Positions 42,142-54,912 of a stretch of 64,000 nucleotides of DNA are shown one piece after another. The notes under the pieces are model-generated. The model saw only the letters and a program-made list of their open reading frames with translations, was not told where the DNA came from and searched no databases. Numbering within the stretch: the stretch's first letter is position 1; each line of letters starts with the position of its first letter. The stretch comes from Ixodes scapularis (taxonomy: Eukaryota > Arthropoda > Arachnida > Ixodida > Ixodidae). The stretch covers positions 60,987,930 through 61,051,929 of the forward strand of contig NW_024609836.1 in assembly GCF_016920785.2 (NCBI RefSeq). Direction: 5' to 3'. A program made the translations under genes and the position numbers.

Positions 42142-43469
42142 AAACAGGGCGCTGGTTGTTGAATCACTCTTTTCTTGTATTTTATGCGAAAAAAGACAAA
42201 AGCAAGCATCGTTTTGTTTTGTGCGGATATTCGTAACTTTTGGATTGTCGTTTGCAATAAAATATTAAATTATAATCAACGACCAGCTCTACAAAAACTC
42301 AAGTGAACGTATAAAAACCACCTAAAACGTTAATCATAGTAGCTGAATGAAAAAAAAATTATAGCTGATAATCCACAGAGATTCGATGTTCTATAACCTA
42401 TACTCAGATGATAAGGGATGCGGTTGATAGCACTGCAATCCATGAGGGCCACAGCGAAGAATCATTAGACGATGTCAATAAGAATCGGGAGCCGTAGTTC
42501 CAGCGAAAGATAAAAATAGAGTGTAGTAAAGAGAAAGAGAAAAAAAAGAGTAAAATAAAAAAAAGAAAACAAGAAAGCGAAGTACAACACAACGTCAGAG
42601 GTGGTAGACAGGTGATGACATTATTGCCAAAGAATGACGCAAAAGAGGCATGAAGAACAGAAGCAATTTAAAGAAAATACGAATGAAATAATGAAGTAAG
42701 AACACGGAGCAAGGAAGATAAATACAACTGTACAACAGAGACGTAAAAAAAGAAGAGCTTTATTTTGATAGATTACATGGAGAGATTGACACATTTATAG
42801 ATTGTGGCTCCGTAAAGAGGGACAAAAGAAGGAAGCCACCTTAAGCTTCATCTTTATTCTCTTTGCCCAAACAATTTTTCTCGTCCTTAAGAGCCTCGTT
42901 ATGAGTACCGCCTATGAGTGGCACTCCTATCCATCTCACGTGTCGTCGCTTAATTGTTTCCAAGACGCGGCCTTTCAATGGGCCCGCGGTACCAATAAGA
43001 GAAACCGAAGAATGGCTTCTTTCCGACCTCGCTATCTCCTTCCCTTTGTACTCTGCTCCTTAATTCCTTTGTTCACTGTTTCCCTTTTTTTTTGCGTCTT
43101 GAGTTTTACATTGATGCGATTACCTCATTGCTAGGAAATAAAATGTCCATACTAAATTGTCTGGAACTATGTAAGAGGAAGCAACGAGAGCGTGTCAGCG
43201 GAGGAAAGCTCGCCGCCGGCTCACAATATTCCATATCGTGTTCGTGCACACGCTGTCGGGGTGTACCCAATCCATCTTTTCTTCCGGCACTCGGGAAAGG
43301 AAGAAATTTATCGGGTAGCGGGGAGTAGTGGGGCCTCTGGGGAGGAAACTTCGGTGAACGTCTTTGGGATTTCGGGAAAACGGTGGCCGAGTGCTCCGAG
43401 CTGCCCCACGTACAGCTCGGTGGAGCACGTGATGCGAAAGGTTTCCCTGTAGAAGTTACCTAACGTTCA
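42142..43469. other. Unrecognised region
   Basis: No supported gene. An A/G-rich run lies at about 42535-42580. A 110-codon hydrophobic-ended frame at 42802-43134 has no recognised domain. Confidence 0.5.
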
Positions 43470-43887
43470 CGTGACTTATGCACCAATATGTATCAGCTAA
43501 ATTTTGGAGACGAATTTAACCTTGCGTGAAGTTTGTACAAATTCAGTTTCCCCGCTTAATTTAGCAGGGGTGTTTATAAAAAAATAAATAAAGATATAGA
43601 TGTTTTATATCGCGAAACGACTGTTTTAATGTATTATAAGTTATAATAAATACATTTAAACTATCGCTCTTTGAATACTCAATTTAATGCGTAATAGGAC
43701 TTTAGGAATAAAGGGGGCTATAAACTTCTGATCCGTATGAGCAGCGTAGTGGCGGGTTGTCACGTCTCTCTAGTGCATAATGCACTTTAAACTTGCCAGG
43801 CTTGCAGTGGAGCTGCACTGGATAAATCTCTCATTTTTAGTGGAAACGTCAGACGCCCATTGGGGCTCACTACCTCCATCGCCGTCT

Positions 43888-43889
43888 AA

Positions 43890-43920
<31 letters not shown>

Positions 43921-44243
43921 CTAAAAAATGTCTGTGCGTCTACTTTCACGCACAAAGCTGGGAGAGCCAATCACCGCAACTTACGGAGGCAGCTCAGCGA
44001 ATGACGATGAAAAAACATATGTTTAGACCAAAAAACGCAGTCTGAATTGTGACATTAAGCAATGCAAAATGTCACGCTTGCATTGCTTAATGTCAAAACT
44101 CAGTCTGCGTTTTTTGGTCTAAACATATGTTTTGGCATCGTCATTCGCTGAGCTGCCCCCGTACGTTGCGGTGATTAGCTCTCCCAGTGTTGTGCGTGAA
44201 AGTAGACACACAGACAGTTTTTTAGAGTGCACACACACACACG
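43888..44243. repeat. Large hairpin element of about 350 bp
   Basis: CTCTAAAAAATGTCTGTG, ACTTTCACGCACAAAG, CAGCTCAGCGAATGACGATG and ACATATGTTTAGACC at the left are mirrored in order on the right (TTAGAGTGC at about 44222-44230). The arms are about 165 bp and well conserved, with a centre near 44067 (ATTGCTTAATGTC mirrored by GACATTAAGCAAT). Both ends run into (CA)n tracts. Confidence 0.85.
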
Positions 44244-44385
44244 GACACGAACATGCACGCTCGAGCGTACGCACACACAGAAAACACAATTGTTTTTCGT
44301 GTTTCGCCTTCATGACGGGAGCGTTGCCCCATACGTACCGAATTCGCCGATTCCGCCGGACCAACGTATACCAGCTGGAGCAATT

Positions 44386-44570
44386 AAGAGCGGTGCACGA
44401 GCGATTCGACGTCACTCCAGCGAGGTCGAGCGCGGACACAGATTGGACGCGAGTGGCGCGTCAGGGTTCGGCTGGTCCTCGTGTCCAATTAAACGCGTCG
44501 AAATGATGCTGGGAGTTGTGCTCGGGCACAATTGCCGAGTTGGCGCCATCAAAGTGTCATGACGTCGCGT
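44386..44570. repeat. Family C repeat, copy 1
   Basis: Motifs such as GATTGGACGCGAGTGG, GTGTCCAATTAA and TTGCCGAGTTGGCGCCAT recur in loosely related form at about 53196-53390 and 58733-58856. The relation was judged by eye. Confidence 0.4.
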
Positions 44571-44969
44571 TGAAGAAGAGGAGCGTGTTTACGGACTGTG
44601 ATCTAATCTAGGTGGTGTTGCTCGAATCAAAAACTTGCCGATTCGACAAAAAAAAGAAAGAAAAAAAGCGAGTACAACGTTAACGACGTTTCATTAAAAA
44701 CGGCATGGGCAATGCGGGTTAGAAACGCATATAGAGAGCCGAGGTAATCAAAACCAAGAGCCGAGATTAATCGGAAGCAAACCCAGGTGTCTGAGAGAAA
44801 GGAGAAGATTAGTGATGTCGTATCATACTGTCACGTGACTTGGTGTTATAATGTCATGTGACGTCATAGTGTCACGTGGTGTCTAGTTGCTCTGCGACGT
44901 AATCGTGTCACGTGACGCGACGTAACCATTCCCGCGCTAGATTTAGCGAGGAAATATATCAATTTCATT

Positions 44970-47900
44970 TCATGATGTATCAGGTGCTATACGCCTTTCG
45001 AAGGAACACTCAACTCCAGAGGCAAGCGACCGTTTTCTAGCCCAGTCACTGGGTTTAGGGCCAGACTCTCACCGGCGTCCCTGCTAACCCTAACCGAGTG
45101 AACTGTGATTTCGATAGGCGCAGCGTGCGTAGGCGCAGTTTCAAACACTGCTGGCGGCTAAATTCTCCTCTTTTACCTGTGTTTTTTGTGTTTCATGATG
45201 TATGTATTTTCCCAAGGACACCGAGAAAGCATTGTACCACATATCAAAAAAAAAAAAGAAAGGAAGCAAAACGAGACCTTTAAACTATTTTTGTTGGATA
45301 CGCGCGCGACGGAACGAATGCAACTGGAATGTTAGTTGCCATTTCTGTTAAGGATAAGTATTGACGGTGCCGCCCGGCTAACGACAAAGGGCTTAGCTGT
45401 CAAAAATAATGTCCAACAGAAGATAGCCGAAAGGCATGTATATTTCACGCTAACGTATAACGTGTTTACCTATGGACAGGACACGGACATACAATTTAGC
45501 AAGTGTTAACATTCGAACAATATATTGTAACGTACCGCACAATGCAGCGGTATCTGAAAATAATTTATGCGACAAAGATCTCAAATAACTCAGTCAGTGT
45601 CGACGACAGTCACATCTTGACGATTGGACAAAATCCAAGATGACTCCGTTTTGGGGCACGCTTTGGAAAGACCTTCCTTTTTTTCACACCAGCACCAAGG
45701 CAAAAGAAGGGGCGCGACTGACTCCGACCCGAACAACTATTTTTGGGTATGACTGAGAAGAACTCTACGCGGATTATCCGTGGGAGGGGGGAGAGCAGTT
45801 GTCATTGTTTGCAAAGTCGCGTCGAGGGCGTTCGACGTCCTTCGCCTCCTTCGTTTGCCGTGAATGTCGAGCAGAAACGCTTGAATGGCAGGCACATACC
45901 AGCCCTAGTTCTCACAGTTGAAGATAACACAGAAAGGGTACGCGGCGTGCATGCCAAAAATTAAGTGGAAACTTCCAAGATGGGCCAGAAAACGTCGAGT
46001 GCACAACCACAAAACATAGGTAGAGAATCTCACTGAGCGGGTTTCCATTGTTCACGAGGGTGGCAGAACATTTCTAGCTAATAGAAGGCGCGAGGGTCGC
46101 ACCAGCCGCATCAGCATCAGCAACATGGCGGCGGCATAGGAGCGTTTCTTGGAAATGTGTATAGCGCGTTCCTTGCATTTGACGGATTGTCTAAGCCAAG
46201 CAATTCATGTGTGTGCATTTGTGTGAGTGTGTGTTCAGCGACTTTTATGACATTCCTGAGCTTGAATCACTACTCTCTTCTTTGGACGCGATGGTGGTTA
46301 CAGGAGGTCCGTCGTCGACCTGGAATTCTCTTGGGTTCTCCAGAGTGCGGGATATTGACCTGACCAGATTTCGTTCACGACGTGAGTGAGCGGCCTCCTG
46401 CTTTTCTCGAGGGACTTCAGAGGCGGACGTTCGCAAATTGCCTCCCGTCTTCTCCTTTTTGTTTGCCTCCTTGAGTCCACTTGCTCCCCGGGATTGCCTT
46501 GGCGATGATCATGTTGGTTAACTGGAATAACAAGAATAATAAGAGCGTGGCGAGCTCCAAAAAATAACACGAACGTTGTAAAAAAAAAAAAAAAACGCAA
46601 GAAAACAGCGCAAGAAGTAAGACGGGAGAAGAAACACAATTAACAAAAGCATGCGTAAACTATCAGCTGAACATTTTTTCTTTTTAAGGTACACACTTTA
46701 TCATTTCTTTTTAATATACCTAACCTTTCAGTTTGTGTTGAGCCCTTGATCTCCTTAGGTTTGTTTTTCATCTGTCGTAACTTTTCGCGCTTTTTTTTTT
46801 GCAAATGCATTCGCCCAACCAGCCCATTTTTGCATCATGAGGCCTCAGCTTCCCCTTTACCCCGGGTTGATGCTTCTTCGTCTACGAGGCTTGCCCACGG
46901 GTCAGCATCGACGGATAAAAATCAATCGTGGGCAAGCAATTTTTATACCGCATAGGTGCCAAAACTATTATGAATATAACAAAATGTGAGGCTAGGGTTA
47001 AGCGTATAACCCGATGATTTCGCTGTTAGCACTGTAAAAAAATAATGGAAGTAAAAAACTACTCTAAACTCACAATCAATTCATACGCTCTTTCTAGATT
47101 AGCGCCAACAGGCTTTGACTCCTGTAAAAATATTGATGAACAACAAAATGTTTGGTGACTTTATCCTCCATCTGCAGTTTATAAGTATAACTAAAGTTTG
47201 TTAATGCCAGTTTAAAGCGGGTCCCGGACAACAAACACAAGTACCGCTTGCAGCAATGTCAAAAAAGATTATTTTGGTAAATATATATATATATATATAT
47301 TTACCAAATTAATCTTTTTTTATATATACATATATACATATATACGTATATACATACATATTATAAGTACGCGTAAGAAACTGTTTACGAAATAACGTCT
47401 TTGTGAGCACGCAGCACTCCAGAAAATTGCGCGGGACACACAGTAGCTGAGCTCATTTTTAGACGAACAAACAATGATATTTGTCGTTCTATATTCCGTT
47501 CACTGCTGACTTGATAGGGCAGTGGAAGCTGCTCGTTCGGCGGGCCAATCATTCGCCTGCCTATTAGCCTGCCTATTATTGCGTCCCTGTTCGCCTCGCG
47601 TGGGCATGCGCGGAGGTCGTGGTCACGTGACTCAAAAGCGACAATTGACTTGTCGAACCAGCAAGTAGCTTCCTCTGCCCAGTCAGCTTAGTATTCAATG
47701 GAGCATCGGAACAAAGATCTTAAGTCCGAGCAGAGTAGTCTATTCAGTGAGCCTAATTAAAAATTATACCGTAAGTTGGAACCTTCATGGGTGACGAGGT
47801 CAAGGAAGCACGGGTTAAGTTTCTAAAACCAGTGTCTTCGACTGTATTTCTTTGCAGTGATGCCGAGTGTCGAGGCCAAAGCAGGTCGGAAAAAAGCGTA

Positions 47901-48790
47901 CCTAATTACGGCGGTGGCTTTCTTCCGACTAATCGAGGACCTTTGAGCAGACCGCTTCTGAGAAACTCCTAAAGTAGGAGCTGCTTCTTATACCCTCCTC
48001 TTTATACTTAGCTGCTCCAATTTTGCTTGCACCTCTTTCTTCTTTCTCTATCTCTCTCTTTAAATGTATATATATGTACATGTATTTCCATCAATCGTTT
48101 TTTGAGAACATCTTCCGGCTGAGTCCGTGATGTCACCGGATTTGCCTTCCTGTCGAGACTCGACCAGAGGACACCGGCGAGCTAATTGATCGGCTAATTA
48201 ATTCATGAATGCAGAGAGCGCAGTCCACGCGTGCTAGGGTGTATCGGAAGGACGCCAAATTATACGCTGCGCCAATGAGAAAACAAAAGCTAATTAAAGA
48301 GCTATCGATGCAACAGTCACAAAAGCAGAAATGATGCGAAACTGACAAAAAAACAACAACAACAACAACAAGATGGATTGAGCCGGAGGCGAAGGTCCCT
48401 GAAGGATTGCAGCCTTGCAGACATAATAGTTAATGCTTCAGATAAACTAGGATGCCTCTCTCGGGCACTCTAATCTGTGCAGAAACTTAGCCGCCAAGGA
48501 AAGGCAGCCTCAATCCAAGTGAATGGGGTAATTTTGTTTTTTTAGGAGGCCCAGTGGACTGGAGCTGGCTTTACAGCGCTCTAGAATCCTCCACACTAGA
48601 ATGTCATCGCGCGAGCAAAGCCAATTACATCATTAATATCGTAGCAATTTATACCATTTAATTGCAAGATGATGATAATCACGTAGAAACTGTTGTTAGC
48701 AGAAAAACTTGGCTATGGTCAACGCTGCCGACACATGTTAAGGATCCGGTGGGACTTGTACGGATCGTCACCAAAAGATGGGATGATCCG
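44970..48790. other. Unrecognised region
   Basis: No supported gene. It holds an A-run (about 46579-46594), a (TA)n hairpin (47261-47320) and an inverted pair CTTGCCCACG / CGTGGGCAAG (about 46890-46936). Confidence 0.5.
47261..47320. repeat. Hairpin with (TA)n loop
   Basis: AAAAAAGATTATTTTGGTAA is mirrored by TTACCAAATTAATCTTTTTT across about 20 bases of TA repeat. Confidence 0.85.
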
Positions 48791-49107
48791 GCTATATACT
48801 CAGTTTCTCGCCACGCTCGACCGCAGCAAACGCTACAATCCAATTGAGCCAACCAAACAGCGACAAAAGCGCATCGTCATGATACTCGTCGCTTTCGTGC
48901 GTTTGCCGTCGCCGGATAACCCAATCACTTAGAGTGGATGCGCCGTGATCGAGCACTTCTTTTCCATGCATGATTGGTTTAGCAGATGAAAGCAAACGCA
49001 CCAAAAGGGACGAGTGCTATTTTGACGCACTTTTTGAAAATGCTTGATTGGCTCTAATTAATCGAAGCGTTGGCTGCCGTCGGTCTTATTGTAGAGCGGG
49101 GTATAGA
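48791..49107. repeat. MITE-like element, family B copy 2
   Basis: It shares with copy 1 the order GACCGCAGC...CCAATTGAGCC...AAAAGCGCATCGTCA and the mirrored end GATTGGCTC...GCTGCCGTCGGTC. It is more diverged. Confidence 0.65.
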
Positions 49108-50094
49108 AGAAAGAGCAATATCGCTAGGAGACGAACAGCCCTTTCCTTCCCAGTTCTTCTAGAGAACAAGGGAGTCACAGTGAAAAAATAGAGCTTGATT
49201 TAGACGTGATTTGAAGATCGGCTTTATAATCTTAAAAAAACACAAAAAGAAAAAAAAAAAAAAAAAAAAAAAAAACGAGACAGCAATTTGGTGAGGAGGG
49301 CGCAGAAGACTACCGGCGGCAGGCGAGGCATCTCCAGATTGCGAGTGTGCAGGCCCCTTTGCCAGCAGCCGATCGTTAAATCAATACGCGCGTACACACA
49401 CACGCACGAGTGAGGTGGAGAAGGAAAAAGAGGAGAGTTCCTCTCCCTAGGAGAAGTTTCGTGAAGGTGCTCTATCAAGGGCCGCTCCTATCGACTTGGC
49501 GTGTGATGTATTAATACGCCGTGGCTACCTCACCTCTCTCCCCTCCACCAAACTCTCCCTCGCATTTTCCCAGTACCGAGCCGGAACGGATGTTTGGCGT
49601 CTTGACCCCGTTCTCGCGGCGGCGATATTTAAAGCACGCCTCACACAGCACCACTTCAGGCTTCCCGCTCGGTCTGGGGGATACGATAGGGGGCGCCGAA
49701 GATGCACGAGCTTGTGTATAACGGGTTGGTTTGTGAGTAGTAAGGTCTTTTTCTGTTTGCTTCAATCTCAATTCACAATGTGAGATTCTGGAGCTGCGAC
49801 TGGTGGAGACGATTGCTTTATATACGGTGAACAAGTGTTTCAAGAGACGTCTTCGGAGCATTGGAACGCGAAGAGAAGCAGACAGTTACGTTGTATGTTT
49901 AGACAGCCACACGTTAGTCAGCTTCAACGGGTCTCTGGTGTCCCAGGTTTTGATAAAAAAATTAGCCAGTGCAGTACAGCCGCTCGCCTGTGGTCTTTGA
50001 GGCGCACCACGCAGTATAGTGACACACGAACACAGGCCGAAAGGACACTAATCCAGATCGAAAACGGGCAGGGGTGTAAATTGAACCAAGGGTC

Positions 50095-50124
50095 CCCTTT
50101 GATTAGCACGCTAATCAAAGGGGT
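50095..50124. repeat. Short perfect inverted repeat
   Basis: CCCCTTTGATTAGC, spacer AC, GCTAATCAAAGGGG: a 14-bp stem with only two bases between. Confidence 0.9.
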
Positions 50125-51423
50125 AACATTAAGAACCCGCAGGGAACGCGTGATTACGAGGCAGCTAAGCACGCGTCGTCATTGGTTGAGATCGTGGAGA
50201 AACAAAATCACGTGGGCGCGTATAGACCGTTCCATTAGGGTCATAGCAGAGAGGGTAAAAAAAAAAAAAACTGAACTCCCCCTCTCCCCCGCAAGCCGTC
50301 CGCTCCGCCGAGTGGGCTGTAGCTAGCGTCCGGCTGGCGTGCAAACTCTGTTTAAAATCGCGTCATTTCGGAACTTTCAAGCGCAGATGCGCAGATTTTG
50401 GTAGCCAGTTATCGTGTAATACTATGCTAAATAAAAAGACTCACAGGGTCCAATTGCACTGTTACCTGCGTGCAAATAAAAAACAAAAATAGAGAAAACT
50501 GTGTCAGATTGGCCGGTCTCTTTGGCGAAAAGAAAATCCCGTTGCTGTACCTTTTTTACTATACAAAAGTTCGTACTGGTGTAGGCCTTTAGTGACCATG
50601 AGTGGAAGTCTGAAATAATAAATAAAAACGTGCTCTCCTGGCGCAATACACGCGGTAGTTGAGGGTAGTACTGCCGGCTGACTCAACTGCTGTTTAAGTA
50701 ACGGAAAAAAGATATGCTAGTTTATCATTTAGCAAAATAGAACAACAGAGAGCTATAGGCTGATTTTGGAGTAGCCACCACTATTCTAAGAACGCGAACC
50801 ACTTCACAACGGCAGCCACGAGCGAGAGTTCGGTGTTCGGTAGAGCCCGCCGATACAGCCCAAAGATGGAGAACGGCAACCTCCCGGTTTGTCGTCTGCT
50901 AGCGAAGTCGGCGGCGTGCCCTCTCTCTCGTTTTACCCCGCCGAACCCGCTGAACTTCCCGGATGTGTGGAGAGGGCGCTGCGGTCGAACAAAATGGTGT
51001 CGCCCAGAGAGCGCTAAATGGAATGGTCTATAGGGGGTAAACAAGGTCATGAGGTGCGCAAAGAGCAGACAAACTTCCGCGTTGTTTAGTCGCCGACTTA
51101 TTCAGAAGGGCAGGGCGTGGTGGGCACCGAGTTCCATACCATCGCTCCGTAAACAATGAGATTGGGGCATTAGCCGATAAGAATTAAGAAGAAAAAAACA
51201 ACAACAGCAAGAATTATAAACCCAAAAGCGTGAACATAACGGACTATACGCCTGGCGTTTCTTAAAGTGGTACTCTGGCTATTTTTTTTTTTATTGTCGC
51301 TGATTTGCTTCAAAATTGGCCCAACAGACCGATAGACGCGGCTGTACCCGTGCCACATGTATCGTGTGAAAAGAAACAAAATGCTTGAAGTTACTGACTT
51401 CTTAAATTTCGTTTTCATCGTGT

Positions 51424-51462
51424 TTGTTCCCAGTAAGGGCCAAGAGCCCTTACTGGGAACAA
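51424..51462. repeat. Short perfect inverted repeat
   Basis: TTGTTCCCAGTAAGGGC, loop CAAGA, then the exact complement: a 17-bp stem. Confidence 0.9.
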
Positions 51463-54400
51463 TGAAGTTTGACGACAGAAATGGTACAAATTGGGTGGTA
51501 AACCACGTTGCGGACAGATTACAAAACATTTTATGGTGGGAGAAGATTGCTTGAAAGAAATCCAACGAGAAGTAGGAAAAAACGCGTGACCTACTTTGCT
51601 CAAGACTCCCTGTGCTACCTGAAAGCCTGTACCATTTGTTAGGTCACAGCGTGCACCGCAGATCGCGAGAAAATTCAAATGTTGGTTTCAGCATAATCTT
51701 CCATTTCCGGTTTTGTCAATAGCTACTTTGATTTTCGAGACAATAAAAGACATACCGTGAAGGCTAAAGTCGGAGTATTCAGAAAATGAAGTTTGTTAAC
51801 GCTTCTCCGACCGGTGTGTTTACCGCGTCCAAAGAACTGGTCCCACGGGTTCCACCCGATGACGTCACAAACGTGTCATGCCACCGCCGACCGCGATCCT
51901 GGCGGTGGGCCACGGCAGTGGTGGCGGATGTTGCAGACGCCTGTTTTGCCGCAGGTCGCTCTCCAGCGTGACAGGCCACGGAAGCTTCGGAAGCTAGCGG
52001 TTGTAACGATGCGACGACAGTGACACTTGTCGCCTTTGCTCTTTTCTTTTTTTTTTTCCAGAACTTTTATGGCCTACCACCGCGTTTGGGACATCGGGCA
52101 GCCCAACACCCCGGCTTTTCGTGGCGCCATCTGTTGCCACTTCGAGTCCCCCTTTGACGCGTGGGACGAGTAGGACGCTAAACACACTGGTAGGGGATGT
52201 GTTCCAGGCACCCTTGTACTACAGCTGCCGGTCAAACTGCCACGGAGGCTTCGATTAGAGGACCTGCAATGGGCTTCTTCTTTCGTGGAACGTGTTGACA
52301 ATTGGTTCGTCGGTTGATTTTTCTTTTTACCTCACAAAGCATTTTTAGAAGTTTTCGTGTGGAATTTTCACTCAATCAGGTTTTCAGAGGACGTTTTTGT
52401 CGTTCTAAGAGGACATCTGCAGAAGACGTCTTCGTCATCGTCGCACCATAAGGTTGGACAATGCCTACTGCAAGACAACATCTGCCTCGCATATTAAATC
52501 AACAAAGACGGCACTTCCACAAAACCTTTACAGCTTCAAATGAAAGCAATATGCATTGGTGAATCCTTTAAGAGTGCGTTAGCATGACCTTCTTGGGAAA
52601 CGCTAACGTTGCCCCTTTCTCTTTTCTGTTTTGGCTTTGTCTTTTGACTTTCTCGTTTGCTTCCTCTATTTTTCGCTGCCTCTTTTTGGCTTCGTTACGG
52701 GGTCAGTGTTAGCGTTTCCCAAAAGGGGCATGTGTGTGGTGCTCCCCGAAAGTCATGATAACTAATTCCCTAAATATCCACCAATAGAACTTCCTTTAAT
52801 TTTTTTGCTGCTTTGGGAGTTTCTTTTGGAGATCACTTTTGGAAGGCTGTTTTGTGACGTACGCCGTGTATCTTTTTTGGAGGGCTCATTATCTGTTGTC
52901 TATCCTTTTCTGAGGAAACATGGAAGATATTTATGGCGCTGCTTTTGTTGTTCGCCGGTTCCGGCAGCCCGTCTCCTTCGTTCCCAATCCGTCCTCTTTT
53001 GACGCCTACTTAGACCAGCGCTATAGTCCTTGGTTCGCCCTTCATTTAGTAGCACAAGCCAAGGCATAAGCACTCCGCACACCAGAAAGTTCAGACCCGA
53101 CCCAGCATTCGCGCGCGCATTGGCCTCCGGAATCCTTGACGTCGCCTTCTTCTTGCCTTCGTCCTTCACTACTCTCCTCCTGTGTACCAACACCTCCTAG
53201 ATAACAAGGCCGTAGTGCTGATAGAGATGTCTTCATCGGAGAAGGCCAATGCTGCTTACGGATTGGACACGACGATTGCGTCAACGTTCGGCTAAAACTC
53301 GACTCGAAGCCGAGCGATGACGTAGCACTCGTTTCCGATCTATGTCCAGCGTTGGCTATTGCTGGTGACGGAAAAATGCCGGCACTACGGCTGTTGTCTC
53401 TACACTGCGCGCTTCCCTTTCCATTCTTTTGTCCATAGACGGATGCCGTAAGGTTTTCCCTGTCATGTGGGCACTAATGCTAGCGCATTATTAAAAATTA
53501 AAAAAAATCTATATTTTTGAGAAAATGTGATTATGCTGGGGATACACACAACGAACATTTTGAAACAGCTTTTCCCAGAACGCCATAGGAATGGCGATTC
53601 TGTGTCATCTCTGGTTTCAGTTTTTCGTTTCATTCTCAATTGTACAAGGAACACCTCCGTTGTGCAATTGGAAACGAGCCCAATGTAGAAATAGTTTTAA
53701 TCAATGAGGTTGTGCAAAACAACTGCGACTTTATAAATTAATGTATCAAGGTTGTACATTGAAATGAATAAGCTTGACGGAAGACATCTCTTTACTTTGG
53801 TTGTTTTTTTTTTACTTAAAAGTGGCCTATTATGGTACACCCTCGTGGTTGTAGAAACGGAAACAAACAATGACCGAAAATTCAAGTGCGCTAACTCATT
53901 TAGTTTTTTTAGTTTGAGGCACACGAGCGGCGATTGTTAAATACAGAGGAGTAGGATACAGGCGTATTTAGTGCTTTGCTTTGCACCCAGGTTTTAGGTT
54001 TGCAACTCAACCCAACGCACAGGTCGGGATGAAAGAACTAAAAAAAATCATAAACATTTCTTCGGAAAGATGTAACAAATTATCTTTTCTGGTAAAAAAG
54101 CAAACAAAACAACATAAGAAATATATGGGACTTTTTATATTGTCAAAAATTGGGCACTCCTGTGTTCATCCACAGTAGAGTAACAGCGATAGCCGCTACA
54201 CCTCACGGCTAAGTCGTTGAGCACAGGCGTCGCGTTCACAAACCGTGGGGTGCGTAACACAAAAGCGTTCGGAACAAAACAGACATCTGACTATTTTGTT
54301 GAAAAACGCTTTTGTTTCGTGCTTTGTTCCGGAGCTCGTGGAGACGCGTCTCCCTGTACGATATCTTGGCTCTGAGAGTGTAACAATGGCATTTTGTTAT

Positions 54401-54736
54401 TGACTATTTTTTTTTAGCAGATAGCGCGTGCGGTGGGAATTTGTAACTACAAAACTCCTATGTATTACGTGGGTTGTTAACGCTGCAGCGTAGCTCCGTG
54501 GCAACGCCTCCCCCTCGCACGCAAGGGACCCATGTCTCACTCCCGCGAGAGTCGGCCGTTCTTTCTCGAGGTTTTGGCAACATCGACGACGGACACCCTA
54601 CTACGCCAACTGATAGTGCAGCATCAACAGCTACGACGTTAACAACTACAACATCAACCACACACTTCTATTGCAGTGGTGGGAAAAACCCATAACGGCT
54701 ATCGCTCTAAAAAAAATAAGAATTTTTACATTGTTG

Positions 54737-54912
54737 TATACTCTGTTTCATACTTAGTGTGAAACTTTGTCAAAGCTACTGGCGCGAGCATTGGACTTTA
54801 TGTCGTTGATCATTTGCACGCCTTCTCGCGCAAATAAAAAAACATAGATGAAGCCACGCGCTCGCGCCAGTAGCTTTGACAGCGTCGCACGCTAAGTATG
54901 AATCAGAGTATA
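54737..54912. repeat. MITE-like hairpin element
   Basis: TATACTCTGTTTCATACTTAG, then GTCAAAGCTACTGGCGCGAGC, is mirrored by GCTCGCGCCAGTAGCTTTGAC, then CTAAGTATGAATCAGAGTATA. The arms are about 55 bp and the middle about 65 bp is AT-rich. Confidence 0.8.

Larger units (their letters stand above)
49108..54736. other. Unrecognised region with scattered inverted repeats
   Basis: No supported gene. It contains an A-run (about 49249-49275), perfect inverted repeats at 50095-50124 and 51424-51462, and an inverted pair GGGAAACGCTAACG / GTTAGCGTTTCCC (about 52590-52723). The longest frame (49835-50326, 163 codons) has no recognisable motif. Confidence 0.5.
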
